Below, in pieces: positions 18,892-27,161 of a DNA stretch of 64,000 nt. The stretch's first letter is position 1. Each line of letters begins with the position of its first letter. Origin of the DNA: Marinilabiliaceae bacterium ANBcel2. GTDB taxonomy: Bacteria > Bacteroidota > Bacteroidia > Bacteroidales > Marinilabiliaceae. Under the pieces are notes generated by a model. It was not told the DNA's origin. It saw nothing but the letters and a program-made list of their open reading frames with translations, and ran no database searches. Where the stretch lies: contig JARULA010000004.1 in assembly GCA_029688995.1 (NCBI GenBank), forward strand, positions 124,001 through 188,000. The letters are read 5' to 3'. The position numbers were made by a program, and so were the translations under genes.

Positions 18892-19482
18892 TTAAAAATA
18901 GAGAGTTAGCTCATTTTCTGTAATCATCTTGCGTAAATTAATAAGCGCATATCGCATTCGGCCTAACGCAGTATTTATACTAACATTTGTTTCATCAGCA
19001 ATCTCTTTAAAGCTCAAACCCAAATAGTGTCGTAAAACAACCACTTCGCGCTGATTATCGGGAAGTTCATTTACCAATACGGCAACATCTCGAAGAGTCT
19101 CCTCATGAACCATACTCTCTTCAACAGAAGCATCAGAAAATTTGGAGTGATTAAAAATATCCCGTTCATGATCTTCATTAAATAGAATAGGATAATTTTT
19201 TTGACGTCGAAAGTGGTCAATTATCAAATTATGAGAAATCCTCATAACCCATGAAACAAATTTACCCGATTCTAAATATTTACCTTTTAATAGTGTGGTA
19301 TGAACTTTAATAAAAGTATCCTGTAGAATATCTTCAGCAAGTTCCTGCCGCCTAATCATTAAATAGATATAGGAGTAAACTTTTTGTTTATGTCTTTCTA
19401 ATAAAATATTAAAAGAGACCTGATTACCGGAAACGAAACTTTTTACAAGCTCTTCGTCCGACAGCTTTTTTAAATCTGCCAT
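18892..19482 (-). CDS. ECF RNA polymerase sigma factor
   Basis: A 196-residue sigma-70 family ECF factor. Region 2 is visible in EELVKSFVSGNQVSFNILLERH and DILQDTFIKVHTTL, with the -10 recognition segment WVMRISHNLIIDHFRRQK. Region 4 carries LPDNQREVVVLRHYLGLSFKEIA and the helix-turn-helix NVSINTALGRMRYALINLRK. No gene for a membrane anti-sigma factor or TonB receptor is adjacent; only the 62-residue ORF follows. This argues for a general or stress sigma of Bacteroidota rather than a FecI-type cell-surface signalling sigma (inference). Confidence 0.93.
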   Translation of the reverse strand: MADLKKLSDEELVKSFVSGNQVSFNILLERHKQKVYSYIYLMIRRQELAEDILQDTFIKVHTTLLKGKYLESGKFVSWVMRISHNLIIDHFRRQKNYPILFNEDHERDIFNHSKFSDASVEESMVHEETLRDVAVLVNELPDNQREVVVLRHYLGLSFKEIADETNVSINTALGRMRYALINLRKMITENELTLYF

Positions 19483-19660
19483 AACTCTATTATCAATTAA
19501 TAGTTTGTAACTTGTAAAAATTTCTCAATAGGCATTAATATATTTAAGATTAGACATTACAAAAAAATGAAAAATTGTCAAAAAAACCAAAAAAAGATAA
19601 TTGTTTTTTATTTAAAAAATTTTCCGCTATCTATTAACTGAAAAAAAAGCATACTTTAAC

Positions 19661-19668
19661 TACATTTG
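19661..19668 (+). promoter_or_regulatory. -7 box (TACATTTG) for uvrA
   Basis: TACATTTG fits TAnnTTTG, 57 bp before the uvrA ATG, in the 243 bp divergent region with the sigma factor gene. The rest of that region is A/T runs with no other recognisable element. Confidence 0.45.
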
Positions 19669-19725
19669 CATAAAATCAGAATATAACCAAATAGCTAAAT
19701 TAAAAAAAGATTATTTCATATCCCG

Positions 19726-22563
19726 ATGAAGATAAAACAAGCCAGAGCGAGTCAGCAAAATAGTATCATAATTAAAGGAGCCAGAGTTCATAATCTCAAA
19801 AATATAGACCTTTCAATACCTCGTAATAAATTTATCGTAATAACCGGTGTTTCCGGGTCGGGAAAAAGTTCACTTGCATTTGATACTTTGTATGCCGAGG
19901 GTCAAAGGCGTTATGTTGAAAGTTTGAGCTCATATGCAAGACAGTTTTTAGGAAGAATAGATAAGCCCGAAGCTGACTTTATTACAGGTATTCCACCGGC
20001 CATAGCTATTGAACAAAAGGTTAACACTAAAAATCCCCGTTCTACAGTTGGTACATCAACCGAAATATATGACTACCTTAAACTGCTATATGCAAAGGCC
20101 GGAAAAACAATATCTCCTATTTCGGGTAAAGAAGTAAAAAGAGATAGTGTAACCGATGTAGTAAATTTTATCAACAGTTACCCAAAATCCACAAAAACAG
20201 CAATATTAGCTCCTGTTATTTTACCAAAAGAGAGAGATTGCAAAAATCATCTTGAAATATTAGCTAAACAGGGATATAGCAGAATTGAATCGAACGGTTC
20301 ATTTACTTCGATTAATGAAATAATAAATGATCCCACTCATCCTGCAAATGATTGCACAAAATTTAACCTCTTAATTGACCGGGTTAGTGTTAACAACGAA
20401 GATAATGACAACACCTCCAGAATTGCAGATTCGGTACAAACTGCTTTTTATGAAGGATATGGTGATTGTATAATAAACATATATAAATCAAAAAGTGAAA
20501 TAGAAGCCCATAATTTTTCAAATAAATTTGAAAAAGACGGAATCGAATTTGAAGAACCCACAGAAAACCTCTTTGCTTTTAACAGTCCGGTTGGAGCTTG
20601 CCCAAAATGTGAAGGATTTGGAAGCGTAATAGGAATTGATGAGGACCTTGTTGTTCCCGATAAAAACCTCTCAATTTTTGATGGAGCTATAGCTTGTTGG
20701 AGAGGAGAAAAAATGGGGGAATGGAAAAATTTACTAATAAAAAATGCACACAAATTTGACTTTCCCGTTCATCTCCCCTACCATGAATTAACACTACAAC
20801 AGCGCGAACTTTTATGGACAGGCAATCGATATTTTTATGGATTAAACCGCTTCTTTAAACATCTGGAAGCAAAACTATATAAAATTCAAAACCGGGTAAT
20901 GCTTGCTAGATACAGAGGAAAAACAGTTTGCCCCGATTGTAAAGGAACACGTCTTAAAAAAGAAGCATCACAAGTAAAATTTAACAATAAAAGCATTACC
21001 GAACTGGTACTAATGCCGGTTGAAAAGCTGCACAACTTCTTTAACAATTTAAAACAAGATGCTCATGAAAGCAAGATTACACAAAGATTACTATATGAGA
21101 TAACCTCCCGTTTAGAGTTTTTAAAGAAGACCGGACTTGGTTATTTAACTTTAAATCGCCTCTCATCAAGTCTATCGGGAGGAGAAAGCCAGCGAATAAA
21201 TCTTGCAACATCTATGGGCAGCAGTCTGGTAGGCTCACTATACATATTAGATGAACCCAGCATTGGATTACACTCAAGGGATACACATCTATTAATTGAT
21301 GTTCTAAAAGATCTTCAAAAACTTGGAAATAGTGTAATTGTAGTAGAGCATGATGAAGAGATAATTAGATCTTGTGACGAGATAATCGATATTGGTCCGG
21401 GCGCCGGTCAACACGGAGGAAAAGTTGTTTATCAGGGACAATTCAAAAATATAAAATCGGTTAGTGATAGTTTAACAACTCAATATATCACAGGAGTAAA
21501 AAATATTGATATTCCTTCAAGCAGAAGGTTTTCTGCATCATCAATTACTTTAACCGGAGTACGAGAAAATAATTTAAAAAACATAACAGTTAAAATACCT
21601 CTAAACTGCTTAACTGCCATTACCGGTGTTAGCGGATCGGGAAAATCATCACTTGTAAAAAATGTACTTTATCCGGCAATAAAAAAACTTAAAGGCGGAG
21701 TAGCAGATAAAACCGGGGATTTTGATCTTTTAAAGGGAGACTTAAAATCAGTTGCCGATGTTGAGTTTATAGATCAAAACCCAATAGGCAAATCATCCAG
21801 ATCAAATCCGGCAACTTATTTAAAAGCATGGGACGATATTAGAAAGTTGCTGGCATCTCAAAAATCGGCACAAATAGAAAATATTAAACCATCACACTTC
21901 TCGTTTAATGTTGACGGGGGAAGATGTGATCAATGTTTAGGAGAGGGCAAAATTAAGGTAGAGATGCAATTTATGGCCGATCTGGTACTAATGTGTGAAA
22001 ATTGTAGAGGAAAACGATTTAAAGAAACCATACTAGAGATAAAGTATAATGGTAAAGATGTAAATGATATTCTGGAAATGACCATTGATGAGGCCATCAC
22101 ATTTTTTTCGCAAAAGAAAGGAACAACAGAAAAAAAGATAGTAAACAAATTAACACCTCTAAAAGATGTTGGTTTGGGCTACGTAAAACTGGGCCAGTCG
22201 AGCAGTACATTAAGCGGTGGTGAAAGTCAGAGAATTAAACTGGCAGCTTTTTTAGCTTTGGAAAAAAATGAGCCAACTCTCTTTATTTTTGATGAGCCTA
22301 CCACAGGACTTCATTTTCATGATATAAATAAACTTTTAAAATCATTTAGTGCATTAATAGAGAAAGGGCACTCTGTAATTGTTGTTGAACACAACATGGA
22401 TATAATAAAATGCGCAGATTATATCATAGATCTTGGTCCGGAAGGTGGAGAAAAAGGTGGAGAAGTTGTATTTGAAGGAACTCCCGAAGAGATTATAGGT
22501 TCAACAAATTCATATACCGGCTACTATCTTAATAAGGTAATGGAGCGTCAACTCAATCTTTAA
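19726..22563 (+). CDS. uvrA: Excinuclease ABC subunit A
   Basis: The damage-recognition ATPase of nucleotide excision repair, 945 residues. Both ABC modules are intact: Walker A GVSGSGKSSLAF and GVSGSGKSSLVK, signatures LSGGESQRIN and LSGGESQRIK, and Walker B LDEPSIGLH and FDEPTTGLHFHD. The C-terminal zinc site has CDQC and CENC (about 733 and 756). In the first module only the second Cys pair, C292/C295 (ACPKCEGFG), is present; the CxxC that precedes it in E. coli UvrA is missing. This resembles a variant I associate with Bacteroidota. Its end overlaps the convergent secreted-protein gene by 11 bp. Confidence 0.95.
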   Translation: MKIKQARASQQNSIIIKGARVHNLKNIDLSIPRNKFIVITGVSGSGKSSLAFDTLYAEGQRRYVESLSSYARQFLGRIDKPEADFITGIPPAIAIEQKVNTKNPRSTVGTSTEIYDYLKLLYAKAGKTISPISGKEVKRDSVTDVVNFINSYPKSTKTAILAPVILPKERDCKNHLEILAKQGYSRIESNGSFTSINEIINDPTHPANDCTKFNLLIDRVSVNNEDNDNTSRIADSVQTAFYEGYGDCIINIYKSKSEIEAHNFSNKFEKDGIEFEEPTENLFAFNSPVGACPKCEGFGSVIGIDEDLVVPDKNLSIFDGAIACWRGEKMGEWKNLLIKNAHKFDFPVHLPYHELTLQQRELLWTGNRYFYGLNRFFKHLEAKLYKIQNRVMLARYRGKTVCPDCKGTRLKKEASQVKFNNKSITELVLMPVEKLHNFFNNLKQDAHESKITQRLLYEITSRLEFLKKTGLGYLTLNRLSSSLSGGESQRINLATSMGSSLVGSLYILDEPSIGLHSRDTHLLIDVLKDLQKLGNSVIVVEHDEEIIRSCDEIIDIGPGAGQHGGKVVYQGQFKNIKSVSDSLTTQYITGVKNIDIPSSRRFSASSITLTGVRENNLKNITVKIPLNCLTAITGVSGSGKSSLVKNVLYPAIKKLKGGVADKTGDFDLLKGDLKSVADVEFIDQNPIGKSSRSNPATYLKAWDDIRKLLASQKSAQIENIKPSHFSFNVDGGRCDQCLGEGKIKVEMQFMADLVLMCENCRGKRFKETILEIKYNGKDVNDILEMTIDEAITFFSQKKGTTEKKIVNKLTPLKDVGLGYVKLGQSSSTLSGGESQRIKLAAFLALEKNEPTLFIFDEPTTGLHFHDINKLLKSFSALIEKGHSVIVVEHNMDIIKCADYIIDLGPEGGEKGGEVVFEGTPEEIIGSTNSYTGYYLNKVMERQLNL

Positions 22564-22987
22564 CACCAAAAAGTATTGCTAAACATCCACCCTTAACAGA
22601 CTCCTCCTCTAAGTCGTGAACTATAACCTGTACCATAATATTTGAAGTTGTTTCAGCTACAAAATCCCATACTTTAGTATATTCATGGTTTGCATTATCA
22701 AAGAGCAGATGCTGATTTTCATCAAAAACCCTTACTCGAATATCAGGAAGAGCTTCAACTGCAGTAACTACTAAACGATACTCTTCTCCTCGAAAAAAAG
22801 TTTTATATAACTCTGCTCTCTCACCCTCTTCAATATATGTAGCATTAAAATTTCCGTCATGACGAAAAGGCTCCAACATTGGTCGGGCAATATTTCTTGC
22901 AAAACCAGTACATTGAGAGGCTGCTATTTGTGAAAATCCTGAAAGCAGTATTATCACAAAGAAAATTTTTACATAAAATCGGTTCAT
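22553..22987 (-). CDS. Small secreted protein, paralogue of the protein at 34445-34870
   Basis: A 144-residue protein with a signal peptide (VKIFFVIILLSGFSQIAAS then QC), so exported. The mature part looks all-beta. It aligns along its length with the 141-residue protein at 34445-34870: a GE-x-AE segment, a Y-RLV strand (EEYRLVV against NVYRLVL), V/I-x-D turns, YTKVWDF (103-109) against YTNKWDF (101-107), and a C-terminal G-x-LLFGVK/MLLGFK. No known domain is recognised. It is 26 bp downstream of the lipoprotein gene at 23014 and probably shares its transcript. Confidence 0.85.
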   Translation of the reverse strand: MNRFYVKIFFVIILLSGFSQIAASQCTGFARNIARPMLEPFRHDGNFNATYIEEGERAELYKTFFRGEEYRLVVTAVEALPDIRVRVFDENQHLLFDNANHEYTKVWDFVAETTSNIMVQVIVHDLEEESVKGGCLAILFGVKD

Positions 22988-23013
22988 CTGCTATAAAAAA
23001 ATTAAAAAAGAGA

Positions 23014-23940
23014 TTACGATATAAATTCAGAACGAATCTCTCTTACCTTATTACATAGTTCTCTAAAAGCTTCAGGGGTAACCTCAACTTCAGATTGAGA
23101 TCTAATTATGGTAATTTTCTCTTCGGGATTAGTCTCAGCTTCAATATCAGATTTTGAAACAATACTCATGACATTAAAGTACTCTTGTAATGATTCCATT
23201 CGATCAATCAAGTAACTTATATCGGGATCTGACTTATGAGTTTCAAGCAGACTTAAAAGGGTGTTTAATGACAATTTTTGATATACTATACGATCAACCA
23301 ATTCACTATTATTATCTATATCCCCACCAGTTAAACTGGTAGCTATATACAAACCTTCAATCCATCCTCCGGTTAAAACCATAGCTGCAATAGCAGGTCT
23401 GTTTTGTTCAGTTAAATAAGCATTAGAATTCATAAAAGTTTCAGAAATGATATCAATAACTACATCTCTGTTATTCATATTCTCCTCTAAACGGCGAATT
23501 GTTTCTTCATCTATCAACTCCAATATACCTAAATTACCTGCTAAATTTCGACATGTTCCCATATAATTTACAGTATGTTGGGCCTGGTCGAACAGACTAG
23601 CATAACTCATGTTAGCGGTATAAATACCCAAATTTAATGCCATTTTCAAATTGGAATTATAACGGCTAGCATTTCCGGGTTCATTAAGTAAATCCTGATC
23701 AAATCCTCCACCCGCTCGTTTTATAAGCATAGCAGTCTCAACAGGAGAAGGAAGTGAGTAAAAAATAAATTTTGATTTTTCAAAATCATCTACCAACTGC
23801 TTATCGTTAATAGCAGTATCAACAATCTCCTGTTGGGTTTTAGATTGATCTGACTTAGACTCACAGGTGCAATAAGAAAATGCAAAAAGCATAAACAGTC
23901 CTGAAGTCAAATAAAGAGTTAACTTATTGATAAATTGCAT
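23014..23940 (-). CDS. Uncharacterised lipoprotein
   Basis: A 308-residue envelope protein from the ATG at 23938-23940 (the frame extends 7 codons further upstream). The N-terminus MQFINKLTLYLTSGLFMLFA ends at SYCTCESKS, a likely lipobox. The mature part is helical and acidic, with FIFYSLPSPVETAMLIKRAGGGFD and NLKMALNLGIYTANMSYASLFDQ as its most distinctive segments; GIYTANMSYA and GGWIEGLYIAT are Gly/aromatic-rich and look conserved. I know no function for it. The next gene downstream is the small secreted protein, which may act with it at the envelope. Confidence 0.8.
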   Translation of the reverse strand: MQFINKLTLYLTSGLFMLFAFSYCTCESKSDQSKTQQEIVDTAINDKQLVDDFEKSKFIFYSLPSPVETAMLIKRAGGGFDQDLLNEPGNASRYNSNLKMALNLGIYTANMSYASLFDQAQHTVNYMGTCRNLAGNLGILELIDEETIRRLEENMNNRDVVIDIISETFMNSNAYLTEQNRPAIAAMVLTGGWIEGLYIATSLTGGDIDNNSELVDRIVYQKLSLNTLLSLLETHKSDPDISYLIDRMESLQEYFNVMSIVSKSDIEAETNPEEKITIIRSQSEVEVTPEAFRELCNKVREIRSEFIS

Positions 23941-24093
23941 CAGCGAAAATTTTATAAACAAACTAATACAAAATTCCGAAAAAAAAAGATAAAGGTCAAA
24001 GTATATTCAGAACAAAATAAAAATCTAATTGCAATTAGATCCCAAAATATATTTTAATATGCAAGTAACAAAGGTCAATTTAATACTAAAACC

Positions 24094-25101
24094 CTACAGT
24101 TTATTGTTGTCTCCTATATCAAGTTGTGAGAAATATTTCATAAACTGAGCTCTTTCATACATGGCAGGGTCAGGAATACGACTGTAGCTCATAATGCCAT
24201 TAAAATCATCAATGGAAGAGAAGTTTTTACCTTTCATCCACTCTTTAATATAGTTATTCATTGAAGTTATTACAGCAGGGCCATGTTTATAAATAACTGA
24301 ACAAACCTGAACAGCTTTTGCCCCGGCTAGCAACTGTTTAACGACAGCTTCACCATCATGAACGCCAGTAGATGCTGATATATCAATATTAGGAATTTTA
24401 TCACTTACAATAGCAACCCATCGCAATGATCTTCTTATATCTGAGGGAGAACTATAAACATTAGATGAGGTAAGGGTAAGCTTATCAATATTAATATCGG
24501 GCTCATAAAACCTGTTAAATAAAACAACACCCTTGCTGCCCGATACAGAAAGTTTATTAACCAAACTAACCAAATTAGAGAAATAGACACCAAGTTTTAT
24601 AGAAACAGGTATACTAACAACCTTGCTAACCGATTGTGAAACCTTATAATAAACCTCCTCATACTTTTGAGGATCACTATTTTTATCGTGATTAACAATA
24701 AAAAGATTTAATTCTATACCATCAGCACCAGCCTCCTCTATTTTTTTTGCAAAATTAACCCAACTTTTATCAGAATAACAGTTTATACTGGCGATGACCG
24801 GAATATTAACTTCATTTTTAGCCCCCGAGATTAGTTTTAAATATTCATTAACTGAATTATTTTGAGCATACTCGGTCATATAGTCGTAAGCTTCGGGATA
24901 ATCTTTATGAGCTGATACGGCAATTTGTTCATTAACCTCAAAATTAATCTGCTCCTCGAAAAGAGATTTTAAAACAACTGCTCCAACTCCTGCTTTTTCA
25001 AGTTTTTTAATATTATCAACACTATTTGTTAATCCAGAACTTGCAGCAATAACAGGAGATGATAAATCTAACCCCAAATACTTAACACTAATATCGGCCA
25101 T
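24094..25101 (-). CDS. Dihydroorotate dehydrogenase-like flavoprotein
   Basis: A 335-residue TIM-barrel flavoprotein of the DHOD-like group. The start MADISVKYLGLDLSSPVIAA is class 1 DHOD-like, and IPVIASINCYS, GADGIELNL, IPVSIKLGVYFSN and the C-terminal FMN-phosphate region (ASTGVHDGEAVVKQLLAGA) are recognisable. It lacks other pyr genes around it and lies at the end of the serC-serA-DUF1015-yggS run, 58 bp after yggS. That suggests either a divergent pyrD or another FMN-dependent oxidoreductase; the substrate is not proven. Confidence 0.85.
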   Translation of the reverse strand: MADISVKYLGLDLSSPVIAASSGLTNSVDNIKKLEKAGVGAVVLKSLFEEQINFEVNEQIAVSAHKDYPEAYDYMTEYAQNNSVNEYLKLISGAKNEVNIPVIASINCYSDKSWVNFAKKIEEAGADGIELNLFIVNHDKNSDPQKYEEVYYKVSQSVSKVVSIPVSIKLGVYFSNLVSLVNKLSVSGSKGVVLFNRFYEPDINIDKLTLTSSNVYSSPSDIRRSLRWVAIVSDKIPNIDISASTGVHDGEAVVKQLLAGAKAVQVCSVIYKHGPAVITSMNNYIKEWMKGKNFSSIDDFNGIMSYSRIPDPAMYERAQFMKYFSQLDIGDNNKL

Positions 25102-25159
25102 ATCTTAAAAAATTGCTAATTTAAAAATTATAATTTTGCTCTTTTGTTAAACAAATATA

Positions 25160-25834
25160 TCAATAATTTCGGTTCCCAAAAATTGCACTACCAACTCTTA
25201 CAATATTGCTTCCCTCCTCTATTGCAATATTATAATCATTTGACATTCCCATACTTAATTGAGTAAACTCAGGATAATTATTCAAATCACTCTCTTTTAC
25301 TTCATCAAAAATAGCTTTCAAATATCTAAACTCCTCTCGTACAATATCACAATCATCTGTAAAGGTTGCCATCCCCATTAATCCGCAAACTCTAACATTA
25401 CTAAAATCATTAATATTATCATTAAAGAACCTGATCAAATCTTTTAATCCCTCTTTTGACAACCCATACTTACTAGATTCTTTAGCAATATGTACCTGAA
25501 GCAGGCAGTCTATAACCCTACTGTTTTTAGCAGCCTCTTTATTAATAACCTTAAGTAACTTTTGCGAGTCAACAGCATGTATAAGAGTAACAAAAGGAGC
25601 TATATATTTCACCTTATTAGATTGCAAATGGCCAATCATATGCCATCTGATATCTTTAGGCAAAACTTCTGCTTTAGAAATAAGTTCCTGCACCTTGTTT
25701 TCTCCAAAATCTTTATGCCCTGTATTATAAGCTTCCATTACAATATTAGAGGAGTAAGTTTTAGATACTGCCACTAAACTAACCTCTTTGGGTAATGCTG
25801 ATTTAAAAGTTATAATTTGTTCAGAAACAGACAT
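25160..25834 (-). CDS. YggS family PLP homeostasis protein
   Basis: A 224-residue single-domain PLP-binding protein of the YggS/PROSC family, which buffers pyridoxal 5-phosphate and affects amino acid pools. The PLP lysine lies in LVAVSKTYS near residue 24. GENKVQEL, WHMIGHLQSNKVK and the C-terminal SMGMSNDYNIAIEEGSNIVR with VGSAIFGNR are family signatures. It sits between DUF1015 (28 bp) and the DHOD-like gene, in a stretch that also holds the PLP enzyme SerC, which fits a PLP/serine theme. Confidence 0.95.
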   Translation of the reverse strand: MSVSEQIITFKSALPKEVSLVAVSKTYSSNIVMEAYNTGHKDFGENKVQELISKAEVLPKDIRWHMIGHLQSNKVKYIAPFVTLIHAVDSQKLLKVINKEAAKNSRVIDCLLQVHIAKESSKYGLSKEGLKDLIRFFNDNINDFSNVRVCGLMGMATFTDDCDIVREEFRYLKAIFDEVKESDLNNYPEFTQLSMGMSNDYNIAIEEGSNIVRVGSAIFGNRNY

Positions 25835-25862
25835 AAACTCTTTACTTTAACATCATTAAAAA

Positions 25863-27113
25863 CTATTCCAAATCATGAATTACCAGTCCGGACCTCAATT
25901 TAGGTTCAAACCATGTAGTTTTAGGGGGCATAATATTACCCGAATCTGCAATATCAATCAACTGTTGCATAGATACAGGATAAAGTGCAAAAGCTACCTT
26001 CATCTCCCCTGAATCAACCCTCTGTTGAAGCTCGTTTAATCCACGAATACCGCCTACAAAATCAATTCTATCTGATCTTCTTAAATCCTTTATATCAAGT
26101 AGTCGGTCTAATACATATTTAGACAAAACAGTTACATCAAGTGAATCAATAGGGTCTGAATCATTATAAGTTCCTTTACGAGCTACCAACTTATACCATG
26201 AACCTGAAAGATACATTCCAAATTCATGTAACGAAGAGGGCTTATAAATATCTGCACCTACATTGGTAACTTCAAAATATTTACCTAAAGCAATTAAAAA
26301 GTCATTAGTATCTAATCCGTTTAAATCTTTTACTAAACGATTGTAGTCAATAATAGATAATTGATCATCAGGAAAGTGAACTGCCATAAAGTAGTTGTAC
26401 TCTTCATCCCCTGTGTGTTTTGGATTAGCCTTTTTTCTCTCTTGACCAATTCGGGCAGCGGCAGCTGTTCTGTGGTGACCATCGGCTACATATGTACACT
26501 CTACTTTATTCTTAAACAACTGCTCAATTCTTTTATTTGCCACTTTGTCCCAAATCACCCAAAAATGATGACCAAAACCATCTTCACTCACAAAATCATA
26601 CTCCGGATTTTGGTTAGTAACAACATTTTCAACTACTTCATCTATCTCAGGAACAGAACTATAACTAAAAAAAACCGGCTCAAGATTTGCATTATTAGTG
26701 CGAATATGCACCATCCTATCCTCCTCTTTATCAGGTCGTGTTAGTTCATGTTCTTTTATTACTCCATTAAAATAGTCATCACAAGAGGCAGAGCCAACTA
26801 TACCATATTGAGTTCTACCCTCCATTGTTTGAGCGTAAATATAAAAACGTGGCTCATCATCTTTTTTCAACCACCCGTTTGCACGAAAATCACTAAAATT
26901 TTGGGCCGATTTATTATAAACCTTATCTGAATGAATATCGGTTCCCTCATCACAATCAATTTCTGCTCTTGTAATGTGTAACAAAGAATGCTTATTACCA
27001 TTTGCCATTTGAGCTGCCTCTTTACTATTCATAACATCATAAGGAAGGCATGAGAGTTTTTGCGCAATTTCTCTGGGAGGTCGTAAACCTCTAAATGGTT
27101 TAACTATAGCCAT
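25863..27113 (-). CDS. DUF1015 family protein
   Basis: A 416-residue DUF1015 protein of unknown activity. The family start IVKPFRGLRPPREIAQKLSC, then LPYDVMNSKEA, LTRPDKEEDR, and YVADGHHRTAAAA (DGHHR at 211-215) are visible. The DGHHR element resembles the core motif of ParB/sulfiredoxin-fold kinases such as SerK and SbnI that act on free serine; that is a resemblance, not proof. It starts 39 bp after serA, immediately behind the serA terminator, and precedes yggS. Context points to serine or phosphoserine metabolism. No cofactor site can be assigned. Confidence 0.9.
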   Translation of the reverse strand: MAIVKPFRGLRPPREIAQKLSCLPYDVMNSKEAAQMANGNKHSLLHITRAEIDCDEGTDIHSDKVYNKSAQNFSDFRANGWLKKDDEPRFYIYAQTMEGRTQYGIVGSASCDDYFNGVIKEHELTRPDKEEDRMVHIRTNNANLEPVFFSYSSVPEIDEVVENVVTNQNPEYDFVSEDGFGHHFWVIWDKVANKRIEQLFKNKVECTYVADGHHRTAAAARIGQERKKANPKHTGDEEYNYFMAVHFPDDQLSIIDYNRLVKDLNGLDTNDFLIALGKYFEVTNVGADIYKPSSLHEFGMYLSGSWYKLVARKGTYNDSDPIDSLDVTVLSKYVLDRLLDIKDLRRSDRIDFVGGIRGLNELQQRVDSGEMKVAFALYPVSMQQLIDIADSGNIMPPKTTWFEPKLRSGLVIHDLE

Positions 27114-27129
27114 ATAAAATTAATTCTAT

Positions 27130-27161
27130 TAAAAAAAAAGACAGTAATTTTTTTACTGTCT
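27130..27161 (-). terminator. Intrinsic terminator at the end of serA, just before DUF1015
   Basis: On the minus strand the 9-bp stem AGACAGTAA/TTACTGTCT (27153-27161 with 27139-27147) closes an A5 loop and is followed by nine T's (27130-27138). The serA stop codon lies in the first arm. Only 16 bp separate the T run from the DUF1015 start codon. Confidence 0.8.
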
